Made by a program: the position numbers and the translations under genes. 62,151 nt of DNA from a virus: the IMG/VR virus record IMGVR_UViG_3300048831_000054, positions 1-62,151 of that record, one strand, 5' to 3'. The stretch's first letter is position 1; every line of letters starts with the position of its first letter. The notes below the pieces were generated by a model. That model was not told the origin of the DNA. It did no database searches and saw only the letters and a list, made by a program, of their open reading frames with translations. Shown here piece after piece: positions 24,042 through 32,577 of this stretch.

Positions 24042-25352
24042 TTATGGGAACGTCCCCGTCGGCGAGCCGCCGGTGCTCGAGTCCTTGACAGGGGCCGGAG
24101 GCGCGGTGCCAAAGACGGCGCCAGTGCTGAAGATGCTCTTCGTGGCGCTGAACAGCGACTTCTGCGCCTGCGTTGCCAGGCCCTGCCCAACGCGCGAGAG
24201 CTCACCCGCGACGATCGTGCCGCCCGGCGTCTTGCCGAGCGTCTTGAGCAGGAAGTTTGAGACCGACTGGTTGGCGGCGCGGATGGCCTGGTTGCCGATC
24301 ATCTCCGTCGCCTTCTGTGCGAAGTTGCCGAACAGCGACTGGCCACCAGGGCTGGCCGTCTCATTGCGGTAGACGGACGAGTCGTAGTTGCCGGCCTCTG
24401 ACAGGATGTCTTTGCCCTCCATCACCGGCGCGGTGTTGGCGAGGGTCGCCTGCTGGGCGTACGACATGTGCAGCGCGTCAAAGTTGAATGACAGCGACAG
24501 GTTGCTTGGACCACCACCGCTCGAGTAGTCGAGGTCATCCATGTTGATGTTGGTGATGCGTGGGTTGATGAAGTCGAAGTGAACGACCTTCACCCAGCTC
24601 TTTGGGTCTGAGTACCACGAGCCGCGTTCCACGAAGATCTGGCTGATGCGGATGCGGGTGAGTGGCTGGTTAGCCACCCCGCTGGAACTTGCGGGAATTG
24701 CCTGCAGCCCGCCACCGTCCAGGCCACCAAACGGCGGCGTGAACTCCATGCCACGGCGGTCAAAGCTCTGCACCGCCGCGTCGGTCACCGGCCGAGAGAT
24801 CGGCTGGTAGATCATGCGGTAGATGTTGGCGAAGTCCAGCGCGCGGTTACCGACGTCGTCTGTCAGCGTCATGCTGAGCTCGCGGTGCTTGATGCGCGTG
24901 AGCACGTGCGTCCGGTAGTTGTACATGTTCACCTCCTCGTACTCAAAGTCGACCTGTGGGCGGTCGATCTGAGTCACCATGAAGGTGAGGTTCTCCTCAA
25001 AGTCACGCGTCGTGACGTTGGTCCCGAACTGCTGGATGTACTCGTTCAGCGCCGGGTGAAAGGTAAAGCTGACCTTGAACAGGAACTTGAGCTTCGGGTC
25101 GAAATCGACCTGAAAGGCCTCAGTCAGGGCGGCGGCATAGCGGGTGGAGTCGCTGATGCGCGTCTGCGGGTCCTGCTGCGCGATGACGGTCTGCGCGTCG
25201 GTAGGGCCCGCGCCTGGTGGGTTCGTCTGGCCAAAGATGCTGCCCAGGGCGCCAGAGGCGAGGCCGCCGATGGCCGCGCCGAATGCGGCAAAGGCCTGCT
25301 GCTCAAGGGCGACGCCTGTGCTCTTGACAATGCCTGAGATGTCTGGGCTCAC
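24042..25352 (-). CDS. Tail-tube-like baseplate/initiator protein (gp54-like)
   Basis: 436 aa. The middle (about 110-330) repeats the tube-protein pattern: TQIDRPQVDFEYEEVNMYNYR matches the gp19 segment MIDRPNVEFQEVEIHRYNS, and MDDLDYSS matches WGDLDYSS. Long Ala/Gly-rich ends flank it. T4 gp54 and gp48 are tube-fold initiators; a gp48-like gene is at 60449-61630, so this is probably gp54 or an equivalent tube adaptor. GTG start at 25352 with AGGATC upstream; late promoter 26 nt before. Confidence 0.6.
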   Translation of the reverse strand: MSPDISGIVKSTGVALEQQAFAAFGAAIGGLASGALGSIFGQTNPPGAGPTDAQTVIAQQDPQTRISDSTRYAAALTEAFQVDFDPKLKFLFKVSFTFHPALNEYIQQFGTNVTTRDFEENLTFMVTQIDRPQVDFEYEEVNMYNYRTHVLTRIKHRELSMTLTDDVGNRALDFANIYRMIYQPISRPVTDAAVQSFDRRGMEFTPPFGGLDGGGLQAIPASSSGVANQPLTRIRISQIFVERGSWYSDPKSWVKVVHFDFINPRITNINMDDLDYSSGGGPSNLSLSFNFDALHMSYAQQATLANTAPVMEGKDILSEAGNYDSSVYRNETASPGGQSLFGNFAQKATEMIGNQAIRAANQSVSNFLLKTLGKTPGGTIVAGELSRVGQGLATQAQKSLFSATKSIFSTGAVFGTAPPAPVKDSSTGGSPTGTFP

Positions 25353-25377
25353 GTGTGATCCTAAGGTGCGCGTTGCC

Positions 25378-25383
25378 TATTTA
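25378..25383 (-). promoter_or_regulatory. T4-type late promoter core
   Basis: Minus-strand GATAAATA; predicted start near 25372, just downstream of the terminator at 25397-25427. Confidence 0.65.
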
Positions 25384-25396
25384 TCAGGTCGCCAAG

Positions 25397-25427
25397 CAAA
25401 AAGAAAGGAAGCCGAAGCTTCCTTTCT
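25397..25427 (-). terminator. Rho-independent terminator with TTCG loop
   Basis: Perfect 11-bp stem AGAAAGGAAGC / GCTTCCTTTCT (25402-25427), TTCG loop on the minus strand, then TTTTT. Ends the tail-tube transcript. Confidence 0.9.
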
Positions 25428-25444
25428 GTTGAGCGTCAGGCTGA

Positions 25445-26101
25445 TTAGGCCGCGATGACGGCTGCCGTGTCGTTCGACACTGCGGTGTCGGCACCAGCTG
25501 CGTTCGTCGCAGTGACCTCGACGTGCAGGACCGCACCAACGTCGCCGACAACTGGCGTGTAGGTGTTGGCCGTGGCGCCACCGATGGCGACGTCGTCGGC
25601 AAACCACTGGTACGTGTAGACGATGGTGCCACCACCTGTCCATGTGCCGTTGCTGACTGACAGTTCCTGACCTTCCTGCGCGGTGCCGGTGATGGCAGGC
25701 GCGACGGTGTTGGCTGGAACGTCGATGACGGCGGCGGTACCAGCAGATGTTGCCGAGGCAGCGCCGTCGACGTTCGTCGCGGTGACGGTACAGGTGATGA
25801 CGGCGCCGAGGTCGGCGAGTACCAGCGTGTACGTGCTGGCTGTCGCACCGCCGATCGCAACACCACCGCGCTTCCACGCGTACGTGTAGCTGATGCCACC
25901 GCCGGTCCAAGTGCCCGTCGTGACGGACAGCTGCTGACCGACCCACGCGCTGCCTGAGATCACAGGCAGGGCAGTGTTGGCAGGAACGCCAGCAGCGGCG
26001 TCGAAGTCGGTGCGCCAGTCCTCACGGGCATCCTCCCTCCAGTCCTCTTTCCAGTCCTTGCGAACTCCAGCGACGGAGTCAAGCATTGTCGCGATAGTCA
26101 T
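25445..26101 (-). CDS. Virion protein with two tandem Ig-like domains
   Basis: 218 aa. An N-terminal Trp/Asp/Arg repeat segment (WKEDWRED then DWRTDFDA) is followed by two near-identical 85-90 residue beta-sandwich repeats (about 38-127 and 128-218), each with a GTWTGGG...YTY.W core and a (V/I).VTATN.(A/D)GA strand. Such domains decorate phage capsids and tails and may bind host surface glycans. It is co-transcribed with the tail tube gene, ends at a terminator, and is not present in T4. Confidence 0.78.
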   Translation of the reverse strand: MTIATMLDSVAGVRKDWKEDWREDAREDWRTDFDAAAGVPANTALPVISGSAWVGQQLSVTTGTWTGGGISYTYAWKRGGVAIGGATASTYTLVLADLGAVITCTVTATNVDGAASATSAGTAAVIDVPANTVAPAITGTAQEGQELSVSNGTWTGGGTIVYTYQWFADDVAIGGATANTYTPVVGDVGAVLHVEVTATNAAGADTAVSNDTAAVIAA

Positions 26102-26116
26102 TTCGTGCGTCTCCTA

Positions 26117-26707
26117 TTAGAGGTTGCCGTTGAGGGCAGTGCCGTAGCCCGCACCCGTCAGCTCGTGGCGAGCGTGATCGAAGCGGATCGACAGTTGAAT
26201 GGTAACTGCGTCTGAGGAGCTGTAATCAAGGTCGCCCCAGTTCGCAGATGCGATGTAGCAGCCCTCAAGCTTCCATGTCTCGACGACGGCCTCGTTGCCG
26301 TCAAGCTGCTCGAGGATCGTGCCGAACTTGTAGTCACTGCCGGTCGCAGCGCTGTTCAGCCACTGGCCAGGAAGGTCAGCACCGATGAGGCGCTTCTGCG
26401 TCTCAAGCTGTCCCTGCACGGCGTACGATGCCAGGCCGGTAATGTCGTCCTCGATCGTGAGGTTGATCGGCTGGTACGTGTGCTTGCCGGCAACGTAGGC
26501 CACGCTGTTGTAGCGGTGAATCTCAACCTCTTGGAACTCGACGTTCGGGCGGTCAATCATTGTGGCTTGTCTTGTGATCTCACGCGAGCTCGCTCCTGGT
26601 ACCAGGCGGGCCAGACCAACGAAGGTCACCTGCCAGCGGTACTTCTGCTTTGGCATCAAGACACCGAAGCCGGCGCCCGGGATACCCATGTTTGAAAGTG
26701 TGGCCAT
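26117..26707 (-). CDS. 19: Tail tube protein (gp19-like)
   Basis: Polymerises into the inner tube through which DNA passes. 196 aa (T4 gp19 is 163). Tube-fold beta pattern: MIDRPNVEFQEVEIHRYNS, a WKLEGCYIASANWGDLDYSS strand pair and an LSIRFDHARH end. Directly downstream of a late promoter. Confidence 0.9.
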   Translation of the reverse strand: MATLSNMGIPGAGFGVLMPKQKYRWQVTFVGLARLVPGASSREITRQATMIDRPNVEFQEVEIHRYNSVAYVAGKHTYQPINLTIEDDITGLASYAVQGQLETQKRLIGADLPGQWLNSAATGSDYKFGTILEQLDGNEAVVETWKLEGCYIASANWGDLDYSSSDAVTIQLSIRFDHARHELTGAGYGTALNGNL

Positions 26708-26758
26708 TGTTTCTCCTTTTACTTGCCTGTGGTGTCAAGAGCGTGTCTTACACCGTTT

Positions 26759-26764
26759 TATTTA
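26759..26764 (-). promoter_or_regulatory. T4-type late promoter core (tail tube)
   Basis: Minus-strand GATAAATA; predicted start near 26753, 46 nt before the gp19 ATG. Confidence 0.7.
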
Positions 26765-26791
26765 TCGGGTCAACCTAATTTCCGGTCCCGG

Positions 26792-27148
26792 TCACACGAG
26801 GTTCTCAAGCTTGTACTTTGCCTTGTACACCATGGAGATCAGCGTGTCCCAGTCATTGAGCAGGTGGGTGTCAGCGGGATTGAAGGAGGCCTTGGCCCCC
26901 TCCGCAAAGGTGGCAAGCTCACGCACGAAGGTGACCGCGTCCTGGCGGTTGAATGGCTGGACGACGGCGCTCGTCAGGTCAAGCAGGCCGTACTTGCCCT
27001 GGTACGTCTCAGCGAGCGCGTCGGCCTGGGCAAGGATGCCATCATACAGGTCACCAAGGGCAAGGTGGGCGGCGAATGAGCGGGTCTTCAGGTGCAGCTC
27101 GTGAGCTACGTCCCTGGCCTGAAACAACGTGGCGATGAGATCTTTCAT
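26792..27148 (-). CDS. Ferritin/Dps-like small protein
   Basis: 118 aa helical protein. Two long helices with H-x-K-T-x-x-F-A-x-H-x-A-L-G and DLYDGILAQADAL resemble ferritin-like families common in T4-like phages. Might bind metal or DNA; unproven. A perfect 10-bp hairpin ends 6 nt before the ATG and no Shine-Dalgarno is visible, so translation may be weak or regulated. Confidence 0.65.
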   Translation of the reverse strand: MKDLIATLFQARDVAHELHLKTRSFAAHLALGDLYDGILAQADALAETYQGKYGLLDLTSAVVQPFNRQDAVTFVRELATFAEGAKASFNPADTHLLNDWDTLISMVYKAKYKLENLV

Positions 27149-27154
27149 GTCAGT

Positions 27155-27178
27155 TGGTAGGGCCTTGCGGCCCTACCA
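27155..27178 (-). terminator. Strong stem-loop between tail sheath and ferritin-like gene
   Basis: Perfect 10-bp stem TGGTAGGGCC / GGCCCTACCA with GCAA loop on the minus strand. No U-run, so either a partial terminator that lowers downstream expression or an RNA stabilising 3' structure for the abundant sheath mRNA. Confidence 0.55.
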
Positions 27179-27186
27179 TCCGTTGG

Positions 27187-29031
27187 TTAGCCCGGCATCT
27201 GCGCGCCAGTTGCCAGCACGCGGATTGGGATGTAGATGAATTCAGCCGCCTTGACTGGCTTGATCGCGACGTCGAGGTACATCTCGTTACGGTCAATACG
27301 GTCTGGCGTGTTGTTCGACTCATCGCACAGCGTGGCAAAGTCGTACAGACCGCGCTTGGCCATGATGTCGTTCAGGAAGCCATCTGCCGACGCCTTGAAG
27401 TTGTCGCGCGTGATCTTGTCGTTCGGTTCGAAGACGAACGGGAACGAGTTCTTGCGCAGCTGACGCTTCATGTACATCACCAGGCGCATTACGTTGATGC
27501 GATCAAGCGCTGAGGCAGCCGGCGCCGAGGTCTTCTGACCCCAGACCAGCAGGCCGCGGCCTGGGAAGAACACGATCGGGTTGATGTTCTTGAAGAACTC
27601 GTACAGGTCGTCACGCTGGCCTTGGTTCAGGTTGGCGACGTTGAACGTCGTTGCCTGACCCAGCGTGCCTGAGACGTAGCCGACCTCAGCGACACCCGAG
27701 ACCACGCCGCGCCGAGCGCCGGCTGGGGCGAACCAGACGTACGACTGGTTGTCGCTGTAGGCGTAGGTGCGGGCGGCGATACCCGACGGGGCGCAGCAGA
27801 CGTTGCGGCCGTCGAGGTTGGAGGCGAGGCCCCATGGGTAGTAGTACGCGACGTTCGTTGACGACTCGCGCTCCGAGGAGAGCGCCCAGACGGCGACCTG
27901 CTCAGGGGTCTTGGTGACCGGCGTGTCGGCGATGACGAAGGCCTCGTCCTGCACAGTGTTGCTCAGGGCGATCAGCTCGTCGACGACCTCTGGGTAACCA
28001 GGGCAGAGGATCAGGTTGTACTCGTAGATCTCCGAGCGGACTTCCTGGTTGCTGTTGATCTCCGACTGCAGGGCCGTCACGATCGAGACGCGCTTGGCAG
28101 CGTCGTTCGCGCCCAGCGGGTTGTTGATGTTGACGTTGGCGAACGTGATGGTGAACTCATCACCGGCCACAAAGGCAGTGGTGCCAGCGGTGATCATGAA
28201 GCTGATGTAGTCGCTGACGTAGGCCGTGCCGACGATGCCCGGCAGGATGGTGCCAGTGATCGAGCCGGTGACGGTGAAGTTGGTCGCGTTCGTGAACTCG
28301 ACGGTCCAGACCTCAGCGATGGCGTCCTCACCTGGCAGCAGGCTCGTCATCGTGCCGTTGCCGGTGGCTGGGACTGTCGTCGGCGCGTAGACCAGGTCGA
28401 ACTCGAAGTAGTCGCCGGCGACGAACGGGGTCGAGCCAGAGGTGACCGTGAAGTTCACCTTGGTTGACGTGAAAGCCACGCCGACGGTGCCGTTGCCAAT
28501 GATGCCGGAGACCGAACCTTGGACGGTGAACTCGGTGGCAGACGTGAAGATGATGTCGATGCTCTCCAGCCGCACGAACGGCGAGGAGGCGGTCGGCGTG
28601 GTCATCGTGCCGTTGCCGGCGGCGGTCAGGACCGGGGTCGTCGCCACTGGAACGCCAGCGCCGATGAATGTGACGGCGGCGTCTGACAGGTCAACATTGG
28701 CACGGACAACGTAGGCGCGGTTGCCGATGCCGAGGAACTGGTTGAGGGCGAACAGGCCGTACTCATTGCGGGCGTCGCCGTGGAACTCATTGCCACCACC
28801 GTCGCGCCAGAAGTAAGGGATGCCGTACAGCTGCGTGCTCTGGCCGATGGAGGTAACCGTGCGGACGACCGAGTGCTCGTTCGTGCCAGCGGCCGGGGTG
28901 ATGCCATTCGGCTGCGTCTTGCCAGCGCGCGTCGCGACGAAGAACAGCGGGACAGTTGGGGCCGCTGCTGGGATGTAGAACGACTCGTCGATGACCGTTA
29001 CGCTGACGCCTGGGCTGACTAGTGTTGCCAT
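27187..29031 (-). CDS. 18: Tail sheath protein (gp18-like) with duplicated inserted domain
   Basis: Contractile sheath subunit, 614 aa. N-terminal LVSPGVSVTVIDES and C-terminal domain (VAIKPVKAAEFIYIPI region) are typical of T4 gp18. Residues about 139-213 and 224-298 are two copies of a beta-rich module, each starting GNGTMT and ending (P/A)FVAGD; a third copy is in the gp14-like protein. These probably project from the sheath surface. Follows its own late promoter. Confidence 0.93.
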   Translation of the reverse strand: MATLVSPGVSVTVIDESFYIPAAAPTVPLFFVATRAGKTQPNGITPAAGTNEHSVVRTVTSIGQSTQLYGIPYFWRDGGGNEFHGDARNEYGLFALNQFLGIGNRAYVVRANVDLSDAAVTFIGAGVPVATTPVLTAAGNGTMTTPTASSPFVRLESIDIIFTSATEFTVQGSVSGIIGNGTVGVAFTSTKVNFTVTSGSTPFVAGDYFEFDLVYAPTTVPATGNGTMTSLLPGEDAIAEVWTVEFTNATNFTVTGSITGTILPGIVGTAYVSDYISFMITAGTTAFVAGDEFTITFANVNINNPLGANDAAKRVSIVTALQSEINSNQEVRSEIYEYNLILCPGYPEVVDELIALSNTVQDEAFVIADTPVTKTPEQVAVWALSSERESSTNVAYYYPWGLASNLDGRNVCCAPSGIAARTYAYSDNQSYVWFAPAGARRGVVSGVAEVGYVSGTLGQATTFNVANLNQGQRDDLYEFFKNINPIVFFPGRGLLVWGQKTSAPAASALDRINVMRLVMYMKRQLRKNSFPFVFEPNDKITRDNFKASADGFLNDIMAKRGLYDFATLCDESNNTPDRIDRNEMYLDVAIKPVKAAEFIYIPIRVLATGAQMPG

Positions 29032-29095
29032 TGAATTTCTCCTTGTCTCTTAGTTGTACCGGTTCTAAACCATCACGCCGGTGTTTGGACAGGGA

Positions 29096-29101
29096 TATTT
29101 A
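29096..29101 (-). promoter_or_regulatory. T4-type late promoter core (tail sheath)
   Basis: Minus-strand CGTAAATA; predicted start near 29090, 59 nt before the gp18 ATG. Confidence 0.65.
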
Positions 29102-29138
29102 CGGGAGTGACAATTTTTCCGGTCAAATTTCAAGCAAC

Positions 29139-29924
29139 TTACGACTCGTGCTGGGGCAGGCCGGGCAGCTTGAAGTTCGGGTCGGTTGAGTCCATCTCGA
29201 AGTTGCCGTAGATGATCTCGAACGGCACCATGTTGCCGTTCTCGTCGAACTCATTGACGTTGAAGCCCTTGAGGTCACCGATCTGCACGAAGATCTTGCG
29301 CACCATCTCGTCCTTGATGTCGACGGGCGCCGAGATCCAGATCGGGATGCTGAACGAGAGGGACCAGGTGATGATCCGGCGGTCGCCGCCTGGCGCGTAG
29401 TTCTCCTCATTGCTGATGCCGATCAGCTCAACCGTCGTCAGCTTGGACCAGTCGAAGGCAGCGTCAGACGTCTGGATCTGCAGGCCAGGGTCAAACAGCA
29501 TCAGGATCTGTTCAATGATCTGGTGCAGCTGGTTGGTGTTTGACGCGTAGATGGACAGCTCGACCGTCATCTGGTACGGGATCGGCATGACGCGCGTGAC
29601 CGTGCGCAGGTCCTCAGGGTAGACGCCCCCGCGTGGCAGGAACACGCGCTTGTCAACGACTCCCGTGCCCTTCCTGTACGGAGAGAGGTCGATGCTGGAG
29701 ATGTGGGCGGCCATGATGGGCAGCACGAACGGCTTGTTCTGCGTGTTGCCGGCCTGCAGCGCGGCCACAACGCGATCCTTGCTGCCAACGGTGATCGGGA
29801 CGGTGATGTACTCGGGAACGTCGCACTCACCGACTCCGGTCTGCACCCGCAGCCCGCTGAAGATGTTGCAGAACTGCAGCAGGAAGCTGCGCAGCTGGCC
29901 CTCGTAGAAGTAGAAGTCAATCAT
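29139..29924 (-). CDS. 15: Tail completion/sheath stabiliser (gp15-like)
   Basis: 261 aa from ATG at 29924 (AAAGGACG upstream). Matches T4 gp15 (272 aa): (I)TVPITVGSKDR, IIEQILMLFDP and RRIITWSLSFSIPIW correspond to VPITYASKEH, IVEQILPYFQP and RRRIEWSLTFEV. Caps the tail and joins it to the neck. Overlaps the upstream gene by 8 nt. Confidence 0.88.
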   Translation of the reverse strand: MIDFYFYEGQLRSFLLQFCNIFSGLRVQTGVGECDVPEYITVPITVGSKDRVVAALQAGNTQNKPFVLPIMAAHISSIDLSPYRKGTGVVDKRVFLPRGGVYPEDLRTVTRVMPIPYQMTVELSIYASNTNQLHQIIEQILMLFDPGLQIQTSDAAFDWSKLTTVELIGISNEENYAPGGDRRIITWSLSFSIPIWISAPVDIKDEMVRKIFVQIGDLKGFNVNEFDENGNMVPFEIIYGNFEMDSTDPNFKLPGLPQHES

Positions 29925-30609
29925 TGTCGTCCTTTGGTGGTGTGAGCTTGGTGCTACCAACGTACTTGAGGTGTGAGGTATTGAACCACACCGTAGACTC
30001 AACATCCCAGCCGTAGGTGAATGAATCGGAGTCACTGTAGCCGCTGTGGTGAGCAGCGTCAAAGTACTTGGCCAGCAGGTCCCATGGGAAGTGCACGCGC
30101 AGGTAAGACGAGCCAGAGGGCTCGTCTTTTCCGACCAGGTCCTGGTCCTGCGCCCAAAAGTAGAACTGCTCGGCGTACGACAGGTCAAAGACCCGCGGCT
30201 CGCCCTCAATTTTAAGCAGGTAACCTTCACTTGGGACCCACGACTTGAAGTTCTGCCGCATGAACTTCAGCCAGTCGCTCCAGTGCGTGCCGCCTGGGCC
30301 CTTTCTCGCGGTGCTCGTCCAGAGGCCCTGGTTTGGCTTGTTGCCACCGGCGCGTGGCACGTAGTTGACGAGGACCGGTGGCCGGTCCTCAGTGACCTCC
30401 TTCGCGGCAGTGTAGTAGCGCCAATCTCGCTGGCGCTTTAGCCGCTCGGCAGGGTCTATCCTCTTCGGAACAAACAGCTGCAGCCTGTCAATTTCAAACA
30501 GGTGCCACGTCAGGTGGTTCTGCATGTCCCTGAGCGTGTCAAAGGCTCGCCCACCTGATAGAGTTTCAGGGGCCTTTTTTCTTGCCTCGAGGAACGTCTT
30601 GAACCGCAT
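29917..30609 (-). CDS. Candidate packaged protein, possibly ADP-ribosyltransferase-like
   Basis: 230 aa, beginning MRFKTFLEAR (FLE|A after residue 8). An LWTSTA segment (96-101) resembles the STS motif of ARTs, after a possible Arg in NYVPRAGG and before a late ESTVWF segment. The assignment to ARTs is weak and it is not clearly related to the paralogues near 20 kb. Coupled to gp15. Confidence 0.5.
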   Translation of the reverse strand: MRFKTFLEARKKAPETLSGGRAFDTLRDMQNHLTWHLFEIDRLQLFVPKRIDPAERLKRQRDWRYYTAAKEVTEDRPPVLVNYVPRAGGNKPNQGLWTSTARKGPGGTHWSDWLKFMRQNFKSWVPSEGYLLKIEGEPRVFDLSYAEQFYFWAQDQDLVGKDEPSGSSYLRVHFPWDLLAKYFDAAHHSGYSDSDSFTYGWDVESTVWFNTSHLKYVGSTKLTPPKDDND

Positions 30610-30617
30610 GTCTCAGC

Positions 30618-30683
30618 CTAGGGTGTCGGCGATGTGCTTCCGTAGTCCACTTTTGGCAGTTGGAAGATCTCTGTCAGTTTCAT
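30618..30683 (-). CDS. 21-codon micro-ORF encoding a lone targeting-like peptide
   Basis: ATG at 30683-30681 with an ideal AAGGAGA 5 nt upstream, stop TAG at 30620-30618. The product begins MKLTEIFQLP and is 21 residues, resembling the packaged-protein leaders (MKVNELF, MKFREIL). It sits between the gp14-like stop and the packaged gene at 30609, which itself has only a weak ribosome site, so it may also act by coupling. Could instead be a decayed gene remnant. Confidence 0.5.
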   Translation of the reverse strand: MKLTEIFQLPKVDYGSTSPTP

Positions 30684-30693
30684 TGCTATCTCC

Positions 30694-32577
30694 TTAGATC
30701 TGCTTCTTTCCTAGCCCGACGCGGGTGCTCGAGTCTAGGATCTTGCGTACGGACGGCTTCGTCGATGAGTATTGGCCCCGCCGGTCGGTCTCGACGTATA
30801 GCCAGCGGTTCTTGTAGGCCGAGTAGCGGTACAGGCGAGGGGCGATCTCAAGGTTCTGCGGGTAGTACAGGCGGAAGTAGTCGCCATCATTGACGGTGGT
30901 GACGTCAGGCAGGCGGCTGCCCTCGCCGTACGGCTCGCCGTTAGGTGGCAGGCCGTCCTCAATGTAGTTGCCCTGCGTGCCGTCAAATGGCGCAGCTGGT
31001 GGGTTGCCGTGCTCATTGACCGGCAGCTGCACTCGCGGCAGCACGGCGCCGATGGTAGACGTCTGGTCGTCTGAGCCGACCTCAGGCACCGCCTTCGCCG
31101 CCTGCTTGGCGATCTCCTCGCTGATGGTCAGCGGCGTCGTGTCGATCTGGTCACCCACGCCGTCGGCGAGGATGCTGTCAGTCGTGAGGTACTTCTGCGT
31201 GTCAATGGTGCCGAAGATGTCGCGCGTCTCCTGCGACGGTAGCGCCTGCTGCGCGCTGAAGCGGTATAGCGTTGGGCGCCACGCCGTGGCGTAGCCCTCT
31301 GCCGCCCAGCCAGTGTCGGTCACCTCAAGGAACTTCCTGACGGGCAGGAGGTTCTGATCGTACTGCAGGTCTGGGCGCACCTCGATGATGTCACCAGTGA
31401 TGATTGGCCGGCCAAGCACCGCCACCATCGTGTTGAACGAGCAGGTGAAGGAGTACTGGTCCAGGATCTGCAGGCCAAACTTGCTGAGGTCAGAGATCGA
31501 GTCAATAGGTGAGTACTGGCACTTCAGCTGCAGCGAGACCGGCGCGTAGTCACGGTCACGGTTCTCATTGAAGAACAGGTCCTGGATGTCGTTGATGTTC
31601 GACGGCGCGCTGTCGAGCACGTCAAGGGCCATCACCTCCCAGCTGCCAGTGCCGGTGAAGAGCGTCGGTGAGATGCGAACGGCCTTGGCGAGCAGCGGTG
31701 ACTGGAACTTCAGGAAGGTGGAGTTGATCGTCTGCTGCAGGTTGAATACGCCCTGGCGCCGCCACACGTAGTTCAGCGGCACCGTGAAGAGGTCACCCGC
31801 GACGAAGGGGACCGTTCCGTTGGTGATCGTGAATTCAACGAGCGGGGTTGAGAACTTCACGCCGACCGTGGCGACGCCGTAGGCCTGCAGCGGGCGGCCG
31901 GGGATGGTGGCGGCGACGAGGAACGTGGTAGGCGACGTGGCCATCACGCTGACGACTGCCTGAGTCGCGCTGAGGCCGAGCTGGTCGATGGTCAGCGTGC
32001 CGTCACCAGCGCCGCTGAACTGGATGGTGCCGACCTCAGTCTCCCCGTCGGCCGTGTCGATCCTGACCTGGCGCGCGTACGCGTTGACGTTGTTTGCCTG
32101 AGTGATGGCGATGCCGGCGATCTCCTGCCAGTTGGGCCGAGGCGCCTCGTTCTGCGGGTACTGCGTGTCGTCGAAGTACTTGAAGCCGAAGTCAAGGGCG
32201 ATGAAGCTGCCAAGCACACCAGGCCCAGTACCGGCGGACGCCCAGCCAGCGCCGCCCAGCTCATCAAGCCCACGACCAGGGAGGAAGGGGCTCGAGAACA
32301 GCGTGCCGTTGGCCAGCACCGAGCCCTGCCCCTGCTCGTGGACGCCGAGCAGTTTGTAGACGTTGATCGGCGCGCCGTTGATGTTGAGCACCTCAGCAAC
32401 GTAGGATTCCTGGTTGGCGAGCTCCTGGTTGGAGCACTCGTCGTCCTTCCCTGAGATCTGCCACTCACCGACGCACGTCTCAACGGGCGTGTATGGTGGC
32501 GGTAGGACTGGAGGCGGGTTGTTCGGGTCGTTGAGACTTCCGGCACCGGCGTCGCAGGCTAGAGTTGGTAGCGGCAT
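30694..32577 (-). CDS. 14: Neck protein (gp14-like), enlarged
   Basis: 627 aa versus 256 in T4. The C-terminal half carries the gp14-like core: LSKFGLQILDQYSFTCSFN, GRPIITGDIIEVRPD and a later YRFSAQQ segment. The N-terminal 270 residues are extra. Residues 189-268 contain the same beta module found twice in the sheath (GDGTLT ... PFVAGD). Two Cys near the N-terminus. Order gp13-gp14-gp15 as in T4 supports the call. Confidence 0.68.
   Translation of the reverse strand: MPLPTLACDAGAGSLNDPNNPPPVLPPPYTPVETCVGEWQISGKDDECSNQELANQESYVAEVLNINGAPINVYKLLGVHEQGQGSVLANGTLFSSPFLPGRGLDELGGAGWASAGTGPGVLGSFIALDFGFKYFDDTQYPQNEAPRPNWQEIAGIAITQANNVNAYARQVRIDTADGETEVGTIQFSGAGDGTLTIDQLGLSATQAVVSVMATSPTTFLVAATIPGRPLQAYGVATVGVKFSTPLVEFTITNGTVPFVAGDLFTVPLNYVWRRQGVFNLQQTINSTFLKFQSPLLAKAVRISPTLFTGTGSWEVMALDVLDSAPSNINDIQDLFFNENRDRDYAPVSLQLKCQYSPIDSISDLSKFGLQILDQYSFTCSFNTMVAVLGRPIITGDIIEVRPDLQYDQNLLPVRKFLEVTDTGWAAEGYATAWRPTLYRFSAQQALPSQETRDIFGTIDTQKYLTTDSILADGVGDQIDTTPLTISEEIAKQAAKAVPEVGSDDQTSTIGAVLPRVQLPVNEHGNPPAAPFDGTQGNYIEDGLPPNGEPYGEGSRLPDVTTVNDGDYFRLYYPQNLEIAPRLYRYSAYKNRWLYVETDRRGQYSSTKPSVRKILDSSTRVGLGKKQI

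Noticed and set aside
25377-25946. 189-codon minus-strand frame within the Ig-like gene and terminator
   Set aside because: Arg/His-rich out-of-frame reading of the Ig repeats and runs through a terminator.
29925-30230. 102-codon upstream extension of gp15
   Set aside because: Out-of-frame reading of the packaged gene; the gp15 match starts at 29924.
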